This document shows positions 34,521-47,486 of a stretch of DNA of 64,000 bases, in pieces. How positions within the stretch are numbered: position 1 is the stretch's first letter; every line of letters starts with the position of its first letter. The position numbers and the translations under genes were made by a program. This DNA comes from Dyella_B sp966430775 (GTDB lineage: Bacteria > Pseudomonadota > Gammaproteobacteria > Xanthomonadales > Rhodanobacteraceae): assembly GCA_966430775.1 (NCBI GenBank), contig CBJMMB010000003.1:1-64000 (forward strand). Direction: 5' to 3'. The notes beneath the pieces are model-generated. The model worked only from the letters and a program-made list of their open reading frames with translations, was not told where the DNA came from and made no database searches.

Positions 34521-37500
34521 TCATCCGGTCTGTTCGGCGCCAGGCGCCACGGCCGATTTACCCAATTGACGCGAGCGCCGCTTCTCCTCGCGGCGCGCGC
34601 GGCGTATTGCCTTGCGCACGCGCCGATCGTGCTGCCACAGATAAATCGCCGGCGTGCTGAGCAAGGTCAGCAACTGCGACACGAACAAGCCGCCGAGAAT
34701 CGCGATGCCCAGCGGCTGGCGCATTTCCGAGCCGATGCCGAAGCCGATCGCCAGCGGCAGTGCTGCGCCCATCGCCACCAGGGTGGTCATGGTGATGGGA
34801 CGGAAGCGCACGAGAGCGGCTTCGCGGATCGCTTCGGGTGGGGTCAGGCCGCCTTCGCGTTCGGCGACCAGGGCGAAGTCGACCATCAGGATGGCGTTCT
34901 TCTTTACGATGCCGATCAGCATCAGCACCGCGATCACCGACATCGTGCTCAATTGCGTATGCGTGATCAGCATGGCAAGGAAGGCGCCCATGCCGGCGGC
35001 GGGCAGGGTGGAGAGGATGGTGAGCGGATGGATCAGGCTCTCGTAGAGAATGCCCAGCACGATGTACATCGCCAGGATCACCGCCATGAACATGACGAGC
35101 GTGTTGGTGGCCGCTTCCATCAGCTTCTGGTTGTCGCCGGTGTATTGCTTCATCACGCCGGCCGGCAGCTGTGCGGCGAACATGGCCTGGTCGACGTACT
35201 TCAGGCCATCCGCCTGGCTGACGCCGTCGGCGAGGTTGTAGTTGATGCTTGCCGATTCCAGCTGGTTGTAGTGCTGGATGCCGATCGGTTCGATGCGTGG
35301 GCGGATATGCACCATGGCCGAGAGCGGCACCATCTTGTTGGTGCTGCTTCGCACATACAGGTTCAGCAAGGTGCCGGGGCTGAGTGAATGGGCGTTGTCG
35401 GCGATCAGGATCACCTGGTATTGGTTGATGTCGGAATAGATCACCGACGCCGGCGTCTGCCCGAATGCATCGGTCAGCGCCTGGTCGATCTGCCCGATGG
35501 TGACCTGCATGCGCGACGTGGCATCGCGGTCGATTTCCACCAGTTGCTGCTTGCCGATATTGTCGAAGCTGGTGCTGACGTCCTTGAACTGCTTCATCTT
35601 GCGCATTACTTGCGCCAGCCGTAGCGTGGGTTGCTGCAAGGGCTGGCTGGTGGTGCTGGTGAGCGAGAAGGCGTACTGGCCTTTCGCCCTGCTCCCGCCG
35701 CCGCCGTTGAAAAAGCCCAGGCTGGTGACGGCGACGTTCACATCGGTCAGCTTCTTGTAGTGCTCGTTGAGCCGTTTGATCACTTTGTCCGCCGCATCGC
35801 GGCGCTGCCCGGGGCCATCGCCGCGCGGCTTGAGGTCGATAAAGAACGAGGCCTCGTTACCCACCGCCCCATTGGTGTTGTTGCCGCCCAGGAACGACGC
35901 GACGTCGAGCACCGCCGGATCGGCCAGCATCACGGCTTGCACCGCTTGCGCGCGCTGGGCGAGCGCGTCAGGTGAGATATTCGGATCGGCCACCATGTCC
36001 GCCTGCAACATGCCGGTATCGCCCTCCGGCATCAGTGCGCCGCCCGCGGTCTTCACCACCGCCATCGCCAGGCCGACCGTCAATACGAGCAGGATCAGCG
36101 GTTGCCAGCGCATCATGCGCCGATGGTGCATCGCCCAGTCCAGTGCGCGCTCATAGATGCGAAGCATCCAGCGGTCCATGCGCTCCACCGCCACTTCCAG
36201 CCTGCTAGGTGCTGGCCGCTCACGCGTTTCCTGCACCAGGTAGCGGCCGCACAGGGCGGGCGTGAGGGTGAGCGACACCAGCGCGGAAATCACGATGGTG
36301 GCGATCAGCGTGACCGAGAACTCACGCAGCAGCATCACCATCGGGCTGTTGCCGAACACCATCGGCGCAAACACCGCCACCAGCGACAGGGTGATCGAGA
36401 TCACCGTAAAGCCGATCTCACCTACACCGATCAAGGCGGCATCCAATGGTTTTGCGCCCTGCTCCATGTGGCGGAAGATGTTTTCGATCACCACGATGGC
36501 GTCGTCCACCACAAAGCCGATGCACAGCACCAGCGCGATCAGCGACAGCATGTTGAGCGTGAAGCCCAGCGAGTACATCAGCACGAATGCGCCGGCCAGC
36601 GACAGCGGTACGCTGAGCATGGCGATAAGGGTAGGGCGTACGCGCCTGAGAAACAGCAGCATCACCAGCGCGACCATGACGATGCTGATCAGCAGGGCGA
36701 TCTCCACCTCGTGCAGGGCGGATTTGGTGGACAGGGTCAGATCGAAGATCGGGGTGATCTGCACGTCGGCCGGCACCAGCTTCTGCAGTCTGGGCAGCGC
36801 CTCGCGGATGGCCTGCACCACTTGCACCGCGTTCGCATCGGAACGCTTTTGCACCTGCATGATCACGCCGCGGCTATGGTTGAACCAGGCAGCCTGGGTG
36901 GAATCCTGCTGGCCGTTGCTGACGGTGGCGACCTCGGAAAGATGGACCGGTACGCCTTTCCGATTGGCGATGACCAGCGAGGCGAAATCGGACGGCGTCT
37001 GCAGACCGTCGTTGGCCGCTACCGTCATTTGCGTCATGCCATCGCTCAGCACACCCTGTGGCGAGGTGACATTGGCAGCGCGCAGCACGTTGGCGACATC
37101 GTTGGCGGTCAAGCCCTTGGCGGTCAGCGCGCTGTTGTTCAGCGAGATGCGCACGGCGTGCGGCGAGCCACCGATCAACTGCGCCTGTGACACGCCCGTG
37201 ACTTGCGCCACGGCCGGAAGCATCAAGGTGTTGGCCAGGTCGTAAAGCTTGTCCGGCGGCATGCTGGTCGACGTCATGGAAATCAGCAGCACGGGAATCT
37301 GCGACGTGTCGTTCTTGAAATACTGCGGCGGAGACAACGCCATGATGGCCGGCAGATCCGGTGAGGCGGCGTTGAGTGCGGCCTGCACGTCGCGCGCGGC
37401 CCGATCCGCGCTGAGCGACATGTCGAACTGGATCAGGATCAGTGTGCCGCCGGCGTTCGAATCGGAGGTCATCTGCTGGATGCCGGGGATGCGCGCCAGC

Positions 37501-37709
37501 TGGCGTTCAAGCGGTGCCGTGACGGTGGCGGCCACGGTCTGCGCGCTGGAGCCGGGTAACGTGGCAGCCACTGCGATGACAGGAAACTGGATCGAGGGAA
37601 AAGAGGCGATGCCGATCAGCAGATAGGCGCAGAAGCCCGCCAGCACCAGGCCGATGGCAAGCAGCGAGATGCCGGTCGGGCGGCGAATGATCGGCTCGAA
37701 AATGTTCAT
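34521..37709 (-). CDS. RND efflux permease, MdtC-like
   Basis: The 1062-residue inner-membrane proton antiporter has the usual 12-helix resistance-nodulation-division architecture with two large periplasmic loops. Features visible are the N-terminal helix IIRRPTGISLLAIGLVLAGF, the TM4 relay region LCIGFVVDDAIVVIENI (paired Asp), and late segments IGIVKKNAILMVDFALVA and FRPITMTTLVAMGAALPLAI. Over most of its length it is clearly paralogous to the permease just upstream (37909-41100). In MdtABC-type systems two different permeases (B and C) form a heterotrimer. Here a B-like gene precedes this C-like gene, but no membrane fusion protein (MdtA-type) or outer-membrane channel gene is adjacent. 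Exported compounds cannot be inferred. A truncated third copy lies just downstream. Confidence 0.88.
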   Translation of the reverse strand: MNIFEPIIRRPTGISLLAIGLVLAGFCAYLLIGIASFPSIQFPVIAVAATLPGSSAQTVAATVTAPLERQLARIPGIQQMTSDSNAGGTLILIQFDMSLSADRAARDVQAALNAASPDLPAIMALSPPQYFKNDTSQIPVLLISMTSTSMPPDKLYDLANTLMLPAVAQVTGVSQAQLIGGSPHAVRISLNNSALTAKGLTANDVANVLRAANVTSPQGVLSDGMTQMTVAANDGLQTPSDFASLVIANRKGVPVHLSEVATVSNGQQDSTQAAWFNHSRGVIMQVQKRSDANAVQVVQAIREALPRLQKLVPADVQITPIFDLTLSTKSALHEVEIALLISIVMVALVMLLFLRRVRPTLIAMLSVPLSLAGAFVLMYSLGFTLNMLSLIALVLCIGFVVDDAIVVIENIFRHMEQGAKPLDAALIGVGEIGFTVISITLSLVAVFAPMVFGNSPMVMLLREFSVTLIATIVISALVSLTLTPALCGRYLVQETRERPAPSRLEVAVERMDRWMLRIYERALDWAMHHRRMMRWQPLILLVLTVGLAMAVVKTAGGALMPEGDTGMLQADMVADPNISPDALAQRAQAVQAVMLADPAVLDVASFLGGNNTNGAVGNEASFFIDLKPRGDGPGQRRDAADKVIKRLNEHYKKLTDVNVAVTSLGFFNGGGGSRAKGQYAFSLTSTTSQPLQQPTLRLAQVMRKMKQFKDVSTSFDNIGKQQLVEIDRDATSRMQVTIGQIDQALTDAFGQTPASVIYSDINQYQVILIADNAHSLSPGTLLNLYVRSSTNKMVPLSAMVHIRPRIEPIGIQHYNQLESASINYNLADGVSQADGLKYVDQAMFAAQLPAGVMKQYTGDNQKLMEAATNTLVMFMAVILAMYIVLGILYESLIHPLTILSTLPAAGMGAFLAMLITHTQLSTMSVIAVLMLIGIVKKNAILMVDFALVAEREGGLTPPEAIREAALVRFRPITMTTLVAMGAALPLAIGFGIGSEMRQPLGIAILGGLFVSQLLTLLSTPAIYLWQHDRRVRKAIRRARREEKRRSRQLGKSAVAPGAEQTG

Positions 37710-37818
37710 GCCGGCGTCTGCCTGTGCGCACGAATGACGGCCATGTACAAGCCGTGTGAGCGGCTGTTGCGCGTATCGAAAATATCCATATGCACTTCAT
37801 ACGCTGTCGCGTGTGCAT

Positions 37819-37859
37819 GCAAATGTGCTTGAAGTCGGGCCGTGCCGAAAGGCATGGCG
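37819..37859 (-). repeat. 41-bp leader repeat upstream of the second RND gene
   Basis: This segment matches 41229-41269 with only three mismatches over 41 bp. Both copies lie between a GTAGG-type palindrome and the start codon of an RND permease, 110-130 bp before that codon. It either marks a duplicated leader or is an intergenic repeat unit with a fixed position. Confidence 0.7.
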
Positions 37860-37875
37860 CGCACCGTAAGCCTGC

Positions 37876-37905
37876 CGTAGGTTGGGATGCAAATCCCAAC
37901 CTACG
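37876..37905. repeat. GTAGGTTGGG-family palindrome (hairpin) between the two RND genes
   Basis: A perfect 13-bp inverted repeat CGTAGGTTGGGAT / ATCCCAACCTACG with loop GCAA. It starts four bases beyond the stop codon of the first RND gene. The shortest of five family members in the window; it may act as an attenuator between the two permease genes. Confidence 0.8.
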
Positions 37906-37908
37906 TGA

Positions 37909-41100
<3,192 letters not shown>

Positions 41101-41228
41101 GGCGTCACCCGCGCCCGCGCGTCGTCAGGTAAACGCGAGCCATAACCGCGCCCATCCAGCGCGGTCCGTGGCGCAATCCAGAAGAAGGGCACATTCATGG
41201 GCACCTTTATGCCTTGGGGGCCAGCCGT

Positions 41229-41269
41229 GCAAATGTGCCTGAAGTCCGGCCGTGCCGAAAGGCATAGCG
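41229..41269 (-). repeat. 41-bp leader repeat upstream of the first RND gene
   Basis: Paired with 37819-37859 (three mismatches in 41 bp). The core is AAATGTGC-N-TGAAGTC then GGCCGTGCCGAAAGGCAT. Within it, GCCGTGCCGAAAGGCA can form a small hairpin. Confidence 0.7.
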
Positions 41270-41289
41270 GCCATATTCAACCGTAAACC

Positions 41290-41383
41290 CCCCGTAGGCT
41301 GGGCTGAGGCGCAGCCGAACCCCAGCGCCGTAATCCGCATGGTGCCGTTGGGGTTCGGCTACGCCTCAGCCCAACCTACGGGG
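41290..41383. repeat. GTAGG-type palindrome downstream of btuB
   Basis: A 94-bp inverted repeat with arms of about 34 bases, from CCCCGTAGGCTGGGCTGAGG to CCTCAGCCCAACCTACGGGG. It starts 12 bp beyond the stop codon of the BtuB-like gene and is a long imperfect stem. It may end that transcript. Confidence 0.8.
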
Positions 41384-41394
41384 TTTGAGGTTTG

Positions 41395-43296
41395 TTACAA
41401 GCCGTACCGCACCGTCAAATACCAGGTGCGGCCCAGCTGGTTGTAGTAATAGGCCGTCTCATAGCGGCGATCGAACACGTTCGCCAGCTTGGCCTCCACC
41501 TGCCAGCCGGGCGCGAAGGCGTAGCTGGCGCGCAGGTCGGTGGTGGCGTAGCCGCCCATGCGGCGGGTGTTGGCGGTGTCGTCGTAGCGCTGGCTGGCGG
41601 CGAAGAAGGTGGCGCCAACATTGAATTGGCCCAGCTTGCGGTCGACATCCACGCGTCCCGTGCGCTGTGCGCGGCGCGCCAGCAGCTTGCCGTTGTTGGG
41701 GCCGCCGTCATCGTTCTTCGGCTGCATCAGGGTGAGATAGCTCTGCACGCGCCAGTCGTCCAGGTTGAAGCCGAACTGCCCTTCCAGGCCGCGGATGCGC
41801 GCGCGGCTCAGGTTCTGCGGCACGAAGTTGCTGTCGAACACGATCAGGTTGTTGATGTGGGTCTGGTACGCGCTCACGCCCCAGTTCCAGTGCTCCAGCT
41901 GCTGCGTCAGGCCGATTTCGGCGCTGCGCGAGGTTTCCGGCTTCAGGTTGGGATTGGCGGTGGGCACGCCACCGAACGCCGGGAAATACAGGTCGTCGAA
42001 GGTCGGCGCGTGAAACGCGGTGCCATAGCTCACCGACAGCACCGGACCGTTCTGGAAGTGATACCCCCACGCCGCCGCGCCGGTGTTGTGATTGCCGAAC
42101 TGGTCGTTGTGGTCGTGACGCGCGGAAAGCTGCACTTCGTTCTGGCCGAACGTGCCCTGGTATTGCGCAAAGGTGCCGGTGTCGCCGCGCGTAGTCTGCT
42201 GGAACGCGGTATCGCTGGCGATATGTTCCTGCTGGTAGTCCACGCCCACCGTCAGCAATTGATTGGCCGCCAGCGTGATGTCGTTCTGCCACGAGGCCTG
42301 GTTGCGGCGTGAGTTGAAATAACCCGTCGCCATGCGCGGGTAGTACTGGCCGTAATAGCTGCCCTGGTAGAACGTCGCGTTGTCGTCGCGGCTCTGGCCC
42401 GCATTGAGCGTGACTTTCCAGATCGACAGCGGCGAGAAGCTCAGGCGCGCGCCGGCCACGTATTGTTCTTCGATGCCGTCGTTGCCGCCGTAGGGGCTGC
42501 CGGCGTATTCCGCATTGCTCTTGCTGCGCAGCCAGTTGAAAGCCAGTTCGGTGCCGTTGTCCCAGCGATAACCAATGTTGGCGAAGCCATTCCAGTTGCG
42601 ATAGGCATCGTTGCGCGGATCGTCGACGAAACACGCCACGCCCACTTCCGCCGCACCCATGCGGCAGGCGGGGATGCCGCCGGTATAGGTGCCGCCGAGG
42701 CTGGCGTTGTACCAAAGATGCGCATCGCCGCCGGAAACACCTGCCTGCCCGCTCACATAACCATGGCTGCCGCCGGTCACGCTCACCGAAGGCGCGATGC
42801 CGCCGTTTGGCTGCCCGTGTCTGGTGAAGATCTGGATCACGCCACCGAGCGCGTCCGAACCGTAAAGACTGGCGTGCGGACCGCGTACGATTTCGATGCG
42901 ATCGATCGCCTGTACCGGAATCTGTTCCAGCGCCGGCAGGCCGATGCTGACGGAACCGACGCGGATGCCGTCGATCAACACCAGCACATGCGTGGCGTTG
43001 GTGCCGCGCAAATACAGCGACGTCTGCTGGCCGATTCCGCCGGTCTGGCCGATCGACACGCCGGGCAAACCAGTGAGCAGATCGGCGATGGAAACCGGCT
43101 GCAGCCGATCGATGTCCTCGCGCGTGATCACCGTGACTGACGACAACGCCTCGTTGGCGGTGATGGCGGTGCGCGTGGCGGTGACGATCACCGGCGCCAG
43201 TGTGCCGTTTTGGTCGGGCGCGGATTCGGCATAAGCGGCCGACGCGGCCAGCGAAAGCAGCAGGGCAGCTGCGAGGGTGTTCTTCTTCAACGACAT
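41395..43296 (-). CDS. btuB: BtuB-like TonB-dependent cobalamin receptor
   Basis: A 633-residue outer-membrane receptor. The signal peptide (MSLKKNTLAAALLLSLAASAAYA) is followed by a TonB-box-like VIVTATRT segment and the plug domain (SVTVITREDIDRLQPVSIAD, LPGVSIGQTGGIGQQTSLYL, RIEIVRGPHASLYGSDALGG, the last a hallmark of BtuB). The rest is a 22-strand barrel ending LTVRYGL. I chose ATG 43296 because CAGGGGA lies at 43302-43308 on the complement and the signal peptide then begins at residue 1; the open frame continues far upstream through the riboswitch without coding sense. A class I cobalamin riboswitch precedes the gene, so B12 should repress it. Confidence 0.88.
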   Translation of the reverse strand: MSLKKNTLAAALLLSLAASAAYAESAPDQNGTLAPVIVTATRTAITANEALSSVTVITREDIDRLQPVSIADLLTGLPGVSIGQTGGIGQQTSLYLRGTNATHVLVLIDGIRVGSVSIGLPALEQIPVQAIDRIEIVRGPHASLYGSDALGGVIQIFTRHGQPNGGIAPSVSVTGGSHGYVSGQAGVSGGDAHLWYNASLGGTYTGGIPACRMGAAEVGVACFVDDPRNDAYRNWNGFANIGYRWDNGTELAFNWLRSKSNAEYAGSPYGGNDGIEEQYVAGARLSFSPLSIWKVTLNAGQSRDDNATFYQGSYYGQYYPRMATGYFNSRRNQASWQNDITLAANQLLTVGVDYQQEHIASDTAFQQTTRGDTGTFAQYQGTFGQNEVQLSARHDHNDQFGNHNTGAAAWGYHFQNGPVLSVSYGTAFHAPTFDDLYFPAFGGVPTANPNLKPETSRSAEIGLTQQLEHWNWGVSAYQTHINNLIVFDSNFVPQNLSRARIRGLEGQFGFNLDDWRVQSYLTLMQPKNDDGGPNNGKLLARRAQRTGRVDVDRKLGQFNVGATFFAASQRYDDTANTRRMGGYATTDLRASYAFAPGWQVEAKLANVFDRRYETAYYYNQLGRTWYLTVRYGL

Positions 43297-43439
43297 GGAT
43301 ATCCCCTGCCGCGCGTCCCCGCGCGGCGTAAGCATGAGCAAGCCGGCGCTCGCATGGATGCAAGGAAACGGAAGGCGGGCAGGCGGCGGTACCGCGGCGC
43401 GATTTCCGTGCCCCGCCCACCGCGAGTGCCAGAACCTGT

Positions 43440-43815
43440 TCCGGGCCGGTCTCCGGACTTGCGAGTGGCGCGCATCAATGCATGCCATCGAACGATGCCT
43501 TCCCGTGCTAGGAGCCTGTCTGGTTCTGGTGGCCGAGGCGAAAATCCGACTACGCGAGGACAGATTTTCGGCGGTTCGCCGACCCATAGTGGTTCTATGG
43601 GTCAAGAATCGACGGAAATATGGACCGCGTAGGCGGATTTGCAGCCCGGCCATCCAGAGCCAGACAGGCTCCCCTGGCACAGTGGCGTGTGATCGTTCGA
43701 AACGTTCTCGCTTACCGTTGCGGGGGCAGCGCCGGCCTTGCTGTGCGAACAGCGCACCGGCTTCCCGTTTCATCCCCTTGGCTTGGGCCTGGGGACACCT
43801 GGAACGGGCGCAACT
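43440..43815 (-). ncRNA. cobalamin (B12) riboswitch with palindromic insertion
   Basis: On the minus strand the consensus parts occur in order: AGGTGTCC (43777-43784 region), then GATGAAACGGGAAGCCGGTG, then CTGCCCCCGCAACGGTAAGC, and finally the B12 box AGTCCGGAGACCGGCC at 43444-43459. A stem of CGAACGAT with ATCGTTCG, and inside it GCCACTGTGC with GCACGGGAAGGC, bracket a 162-bp palindrome (43511-43672) inserted in the terminal loop. The aptamer core is otherwise intact. About 145 bases separate the B12 box from the btuB start; a GC-rich hairpin (43308-43327) abuts the ribosome-binding site and may be the expression platform. Confidence 0.85.
43511..43672. repeat. 162-bp palindromic element inserted in the riboswitch loop
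   Basis: The outer arms 43511-43534 and 43648-43672 form a near-perfect inverted repeat beginning GGAGCCTGTCTGG. The inner arms AAATCCGACTACGCG and CGCGTAGGCGGATTT also pair, and the centre is a perfect 9-bp hairpin GACCCATAG / CTATGGGTC. The whole element therefore folds as one long rod. It carries no ORF and looks like a MITE or REP-type intergenic element. No clear target-site duplication was seen. It occurs once in this window. Confidence 0.75.
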
Positions 43816-43909
43816 GTAGCGGGTGGGGGCGGCAAGGGCAATTCAGTCGCTTTTTCCCCAACGAGCACAACCATCTACATGCTTGCAGCCATGCGTGGAC
43901 TTACCTGGT

Positions 43910-44031
43910 CGTCATTCCGGCGAAAGCCGGAATCCAGTCTAAATACATCGTGCGAAGCACTCATGACTTCTTATGTCGAGTGCTTCGCACAGCACGTTTG
44001 AACTGGATTCCGGCTTTCGCCGGAATGACGG
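43910..44031. repeat. CGTCATTCCGG-family palindromic element, copy 1
   Basis: An inverted repeat with 29-base arms, CGTCATTCCGGCGAAAGCCG ... and its complement, flanking an inner palindrome GTGCGAAGCACTC / GAGTGCTTCGCAC. It lies between the riboswitch region and the stop codon of the GntR gene. Another member is at 47254-47397. Together they look like mobile intergenic repeats. Confidence 0.8.
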
Positions 44032-44041
44032 TGAGGCACCA

Positions 44042-44794
44042 TCAATCGGTCTGCAACTCAGCCACGAAATCGTAGATATCGCCGCGGTACCACGAGGTGG
44101 TGAACTCCACCACGCGTCCGTCATCGAGAAACCCGCGCCGCTCGATATGCAGCCCGGCACTGCCGGCACTCACGTGCAGCAGCCGGGCCTGCCGCGCACC
44201 GAGCAACACCGCACGCAAGCGCTGCAGCGCGCGCACAGGCCGGCAATCGTATTTCTCCAGCGCCTCGTACAGCGAATCGTGCACCTCGTGCGGATCGGGC
44301 AGCACGCTGGCCGGCACCACGCTGCGCTCGATCGCCAGCGGCTCGTCTTCGGCATAGCGCACGCGATGCAGCCGCGCCACCAGCACGCCGGGCGAAAGGT
44401 TGAGCGCCATCGATTCCTCCGGCGTCACCTCGCCCACGCTGCGCTCGAAGAATTCGGAACGTGGATGCAGGCCGCGTGCGCGCAGGTCTTCGGTGAAGCT
44501 GGTCAGGCGCGACATCGGCTTGATGATGCGCTCGGCCACGAACGTGCCGGCGCCGTGGCGCTGGGTGAGCAGGCCTTCTTCGACCAAACCTGAAATGGCC
44601 TTGCGCACGGTCACGCGGGACAAACCCAAAGCCTGCGATAAATCGCGTTCGCTCGGCAGGGTCTGGCCCGGTTCGATATCGCGATGCTGGATCACGTTGC
44701 GAATAGCCCGCCGCAACCGCAGGTAGGCCAGCGGCTGGTGGGTGGTGGTATCGCGGCTCAGTCGCCGGTATTCCTCGGCCAGGGCGTTCTGCAT
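44042..44794 (-). CDS. GntR-family regulator with UTRA domain, divergent to the Entner-Doudoroff operon
   Basis: A 250-residue HutC-type regulator. The N-terminal winged helix reads LAYLRLRRAIRNVIQHRDIE, LPSERDLSQALGLSRVTVRKAI and GLLTQRHGAGTFVA. A UTRA effector domain follows, with RLHRVRYAEDEPLAIERSVVPASVLPD and FTTSWYRGDIYDF at the end. UTRA domains bind small carbohydrate-related or histidine-pathway ligands. The start at 44794 replaces a longer frame, being the ATG closest to the HTH. Only 273 bp separate it from the zwf start on the opposite strand, so it probably controls zwf-pgl-edd-eda and itself. Repeated TGGTA/TACCA boxes are found in the interval. The effector is unknown; in other gammaproteobacteria this pathway is controlled by HexR (RpiR family). 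Confidence 0.85.
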   Translation of the reverse strand: MQNALAEEYRRLSRDTTTHQPLAYLRLRRAIRNVIQHRDIEPGQTLPSERDLSQALGLSRVTVRKAISGLVEEGLLTQRHGAGTFVAERIIKPMSRLTSFTEDLRARGLHPRSEFFERSVGEVTPEESMALNLSPGVLVARLHRVRYAEDEPLAIERSVVPASVLPDPHEVHDSLYEALEKYDCRPVRALQRLRAVLLGARQARLLHVSAGSAGLHIERRGFLDDGRVVEFTTSWYRGDIYDFVAELQTD

Positions 44795-44806
44795 AGTTGC
44801 GAACCA

Positions 44807-44829
44807 TACCAATGCGTGACCACTGGTAC
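44807..44829. promoter_or_regulatory. candidate GntR operator (TACCAATGC / CTGGTAC boxes)
   Basis: TACCAATGC (44807-44815) is the reverse complement of GCATTGGTA, which recurs at 45000-45008. CTGGTAC follows at 44823-44829. They lie immediately upstream of the regulator's start codon, as expected for autoregulation. Binding is inferred. Confidence 0.4.
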
Positions 44830-44981
44830 AACGGGGTGGCGAGACCGGAATCGACTATCGAGGAGAACCGGCCTTGAGCGCCCCAAAGGCCGCCTGTCCT
44901 GCTGTTTTTACGATTTACGCTTCCCGACTTACGATTTCCGCCCTTATGAAAACAATGCATACGTTTGCACCGCACAAGGGA

Positions 44982-45012
44982 CTGGTATTGCCTGGTACGG
45001 CATTGGTACCAT
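44982..45012. promoter_or_regulatory. candidate GntR operator upstream of zwf
   Basis: Three tandem boxes CTGGTATTG, CTGGTACGG and GCATTGGTACCAT within 31 bp, 56 bp before the zwf start. The third is self-complementary at TGGTACCA. The ten-base phase between the first two boxes would place them on one face of the helix. Confidence 0.45.
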
Positions 45013-45067
45013 CGGGGTTCCCCGGCGGCCGCACTGTCGCGGCTGCCCGCATGCATAGAGGTGAGTT

Positions 45068-46554
<1,487 letters not shown>

Positions 46555-46558
<4 letters not shown>

Positions 46559-47241
46559 GCGAGCTACATGCCTTCGACAATGGCGAGGCTTTGGCCAAAG
46601 CCTTGTCGGCCAGCATCGCGGGCAAGCTTCGCGAGGCGATCGATGCGCGTGGCGAGGCGTTGATCGCGGTTTCCGGCGGCAGCACGCCCAAGCGCCTGTT
46701 CGAAGCACTCGCGAACGAATCGCTGGATTGGTCGCGCGTCACCGTCACCCTGGTCGACGAACGCTGGGTGCCGGATACCGACGAACGTTCCAACGCGCGA
46801 CTGGTAAAAACATTGCTGCTGCAACACAAGGCCGCCGACGCCGAATTCGTGCCGCTGTACGCCGAAGCGGCCACGCCGGAAGCCGGCATCGGCGAAGTGC
46901 GCGCGCGGGTGAAGGCGCTGGGACAACCCTTCGATGTGATCGTGCTCGGCATGGGTCCGGATGGACACACCGCATCGTTCTTTCCCGGCGGCGATCGCCT
47001 GAGCGAAGCGCTGGATACCTCCAATACTGCGCTGGTGCTGCCGATGCGCGCGCCGGGTGCCGGCGAGCCGCGCATCACGTTCACCCTCGAAGTGCTGTTG
47101 AAGGCGCGTTCGCTTTATCTGCATATCCAGGGCAACGACAAGCGCGACGTGCTGGCGGCGGCGGAAAAGCCTGGCAGCACGCTGCCGGTTGCCAGCGTGC
47201 TGCAATCGGATCGCTCGTTGGATATCTATTGGTGCCCGTGA
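46555..47241 (+). CDS. pgl: 6-phosphogluconolactonase
   Basis: A 228-residue member of the glucosamine/galactosamine-6-phosphate isomerase fold family that hydrolyses 6-phosphogluconolactone. Motifs GGSTPKRLFEAL, VTLVDERWVP and LGMGPDGHTASFFPG (substrate phosphate and catalytic His region) are all present. The GTG start overlaps the zwf stop in a GTGA, so the two genes are translationally coupled. It is followed by a palindromic repeat (47254-47397) before edd. Confidence 0.93.
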
Positions 47242-47253
47242 GGTTTTATGGTT

Positions 47254-47397
47254 CGTCATTCCGGCGAACGCCGGAATCCAGTTTGAATACGCTATGCGAA
47301 GCACTCAAAAACAATGCTGTGTGCTTCGCACGATTCACTCGACTGGATTCCGGCGTTCGCCGAGGAGCTTTTCAACAGCGAAGCTGGTCAATGACGG
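47254..47397. repeat. CGTCATTCCGG-family palindromic element, copy 2
   Basis: The left arm CGTCATTCCGGCGAACGCCG and the right arm (ACTGGATTCCGGCGTTCGCC) match the ends of the copy at 43910-44031, and the middle again contains TGCGAAGCACTC-like sequence. The right end is interrupted after CGCCG by about 28 unrelated bases before ATGACGG. It lies between pgl and edd. Confidence 0.75.
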
Positions 47398-47486
47398 TTA
47401 GGCACGTTTGAACACAGCCGGAAAGACAAGCGCTTTTACGAGCAACAAACAGCATCAACGCCGAGCCCGCTCGGCCGGAGCATGAA

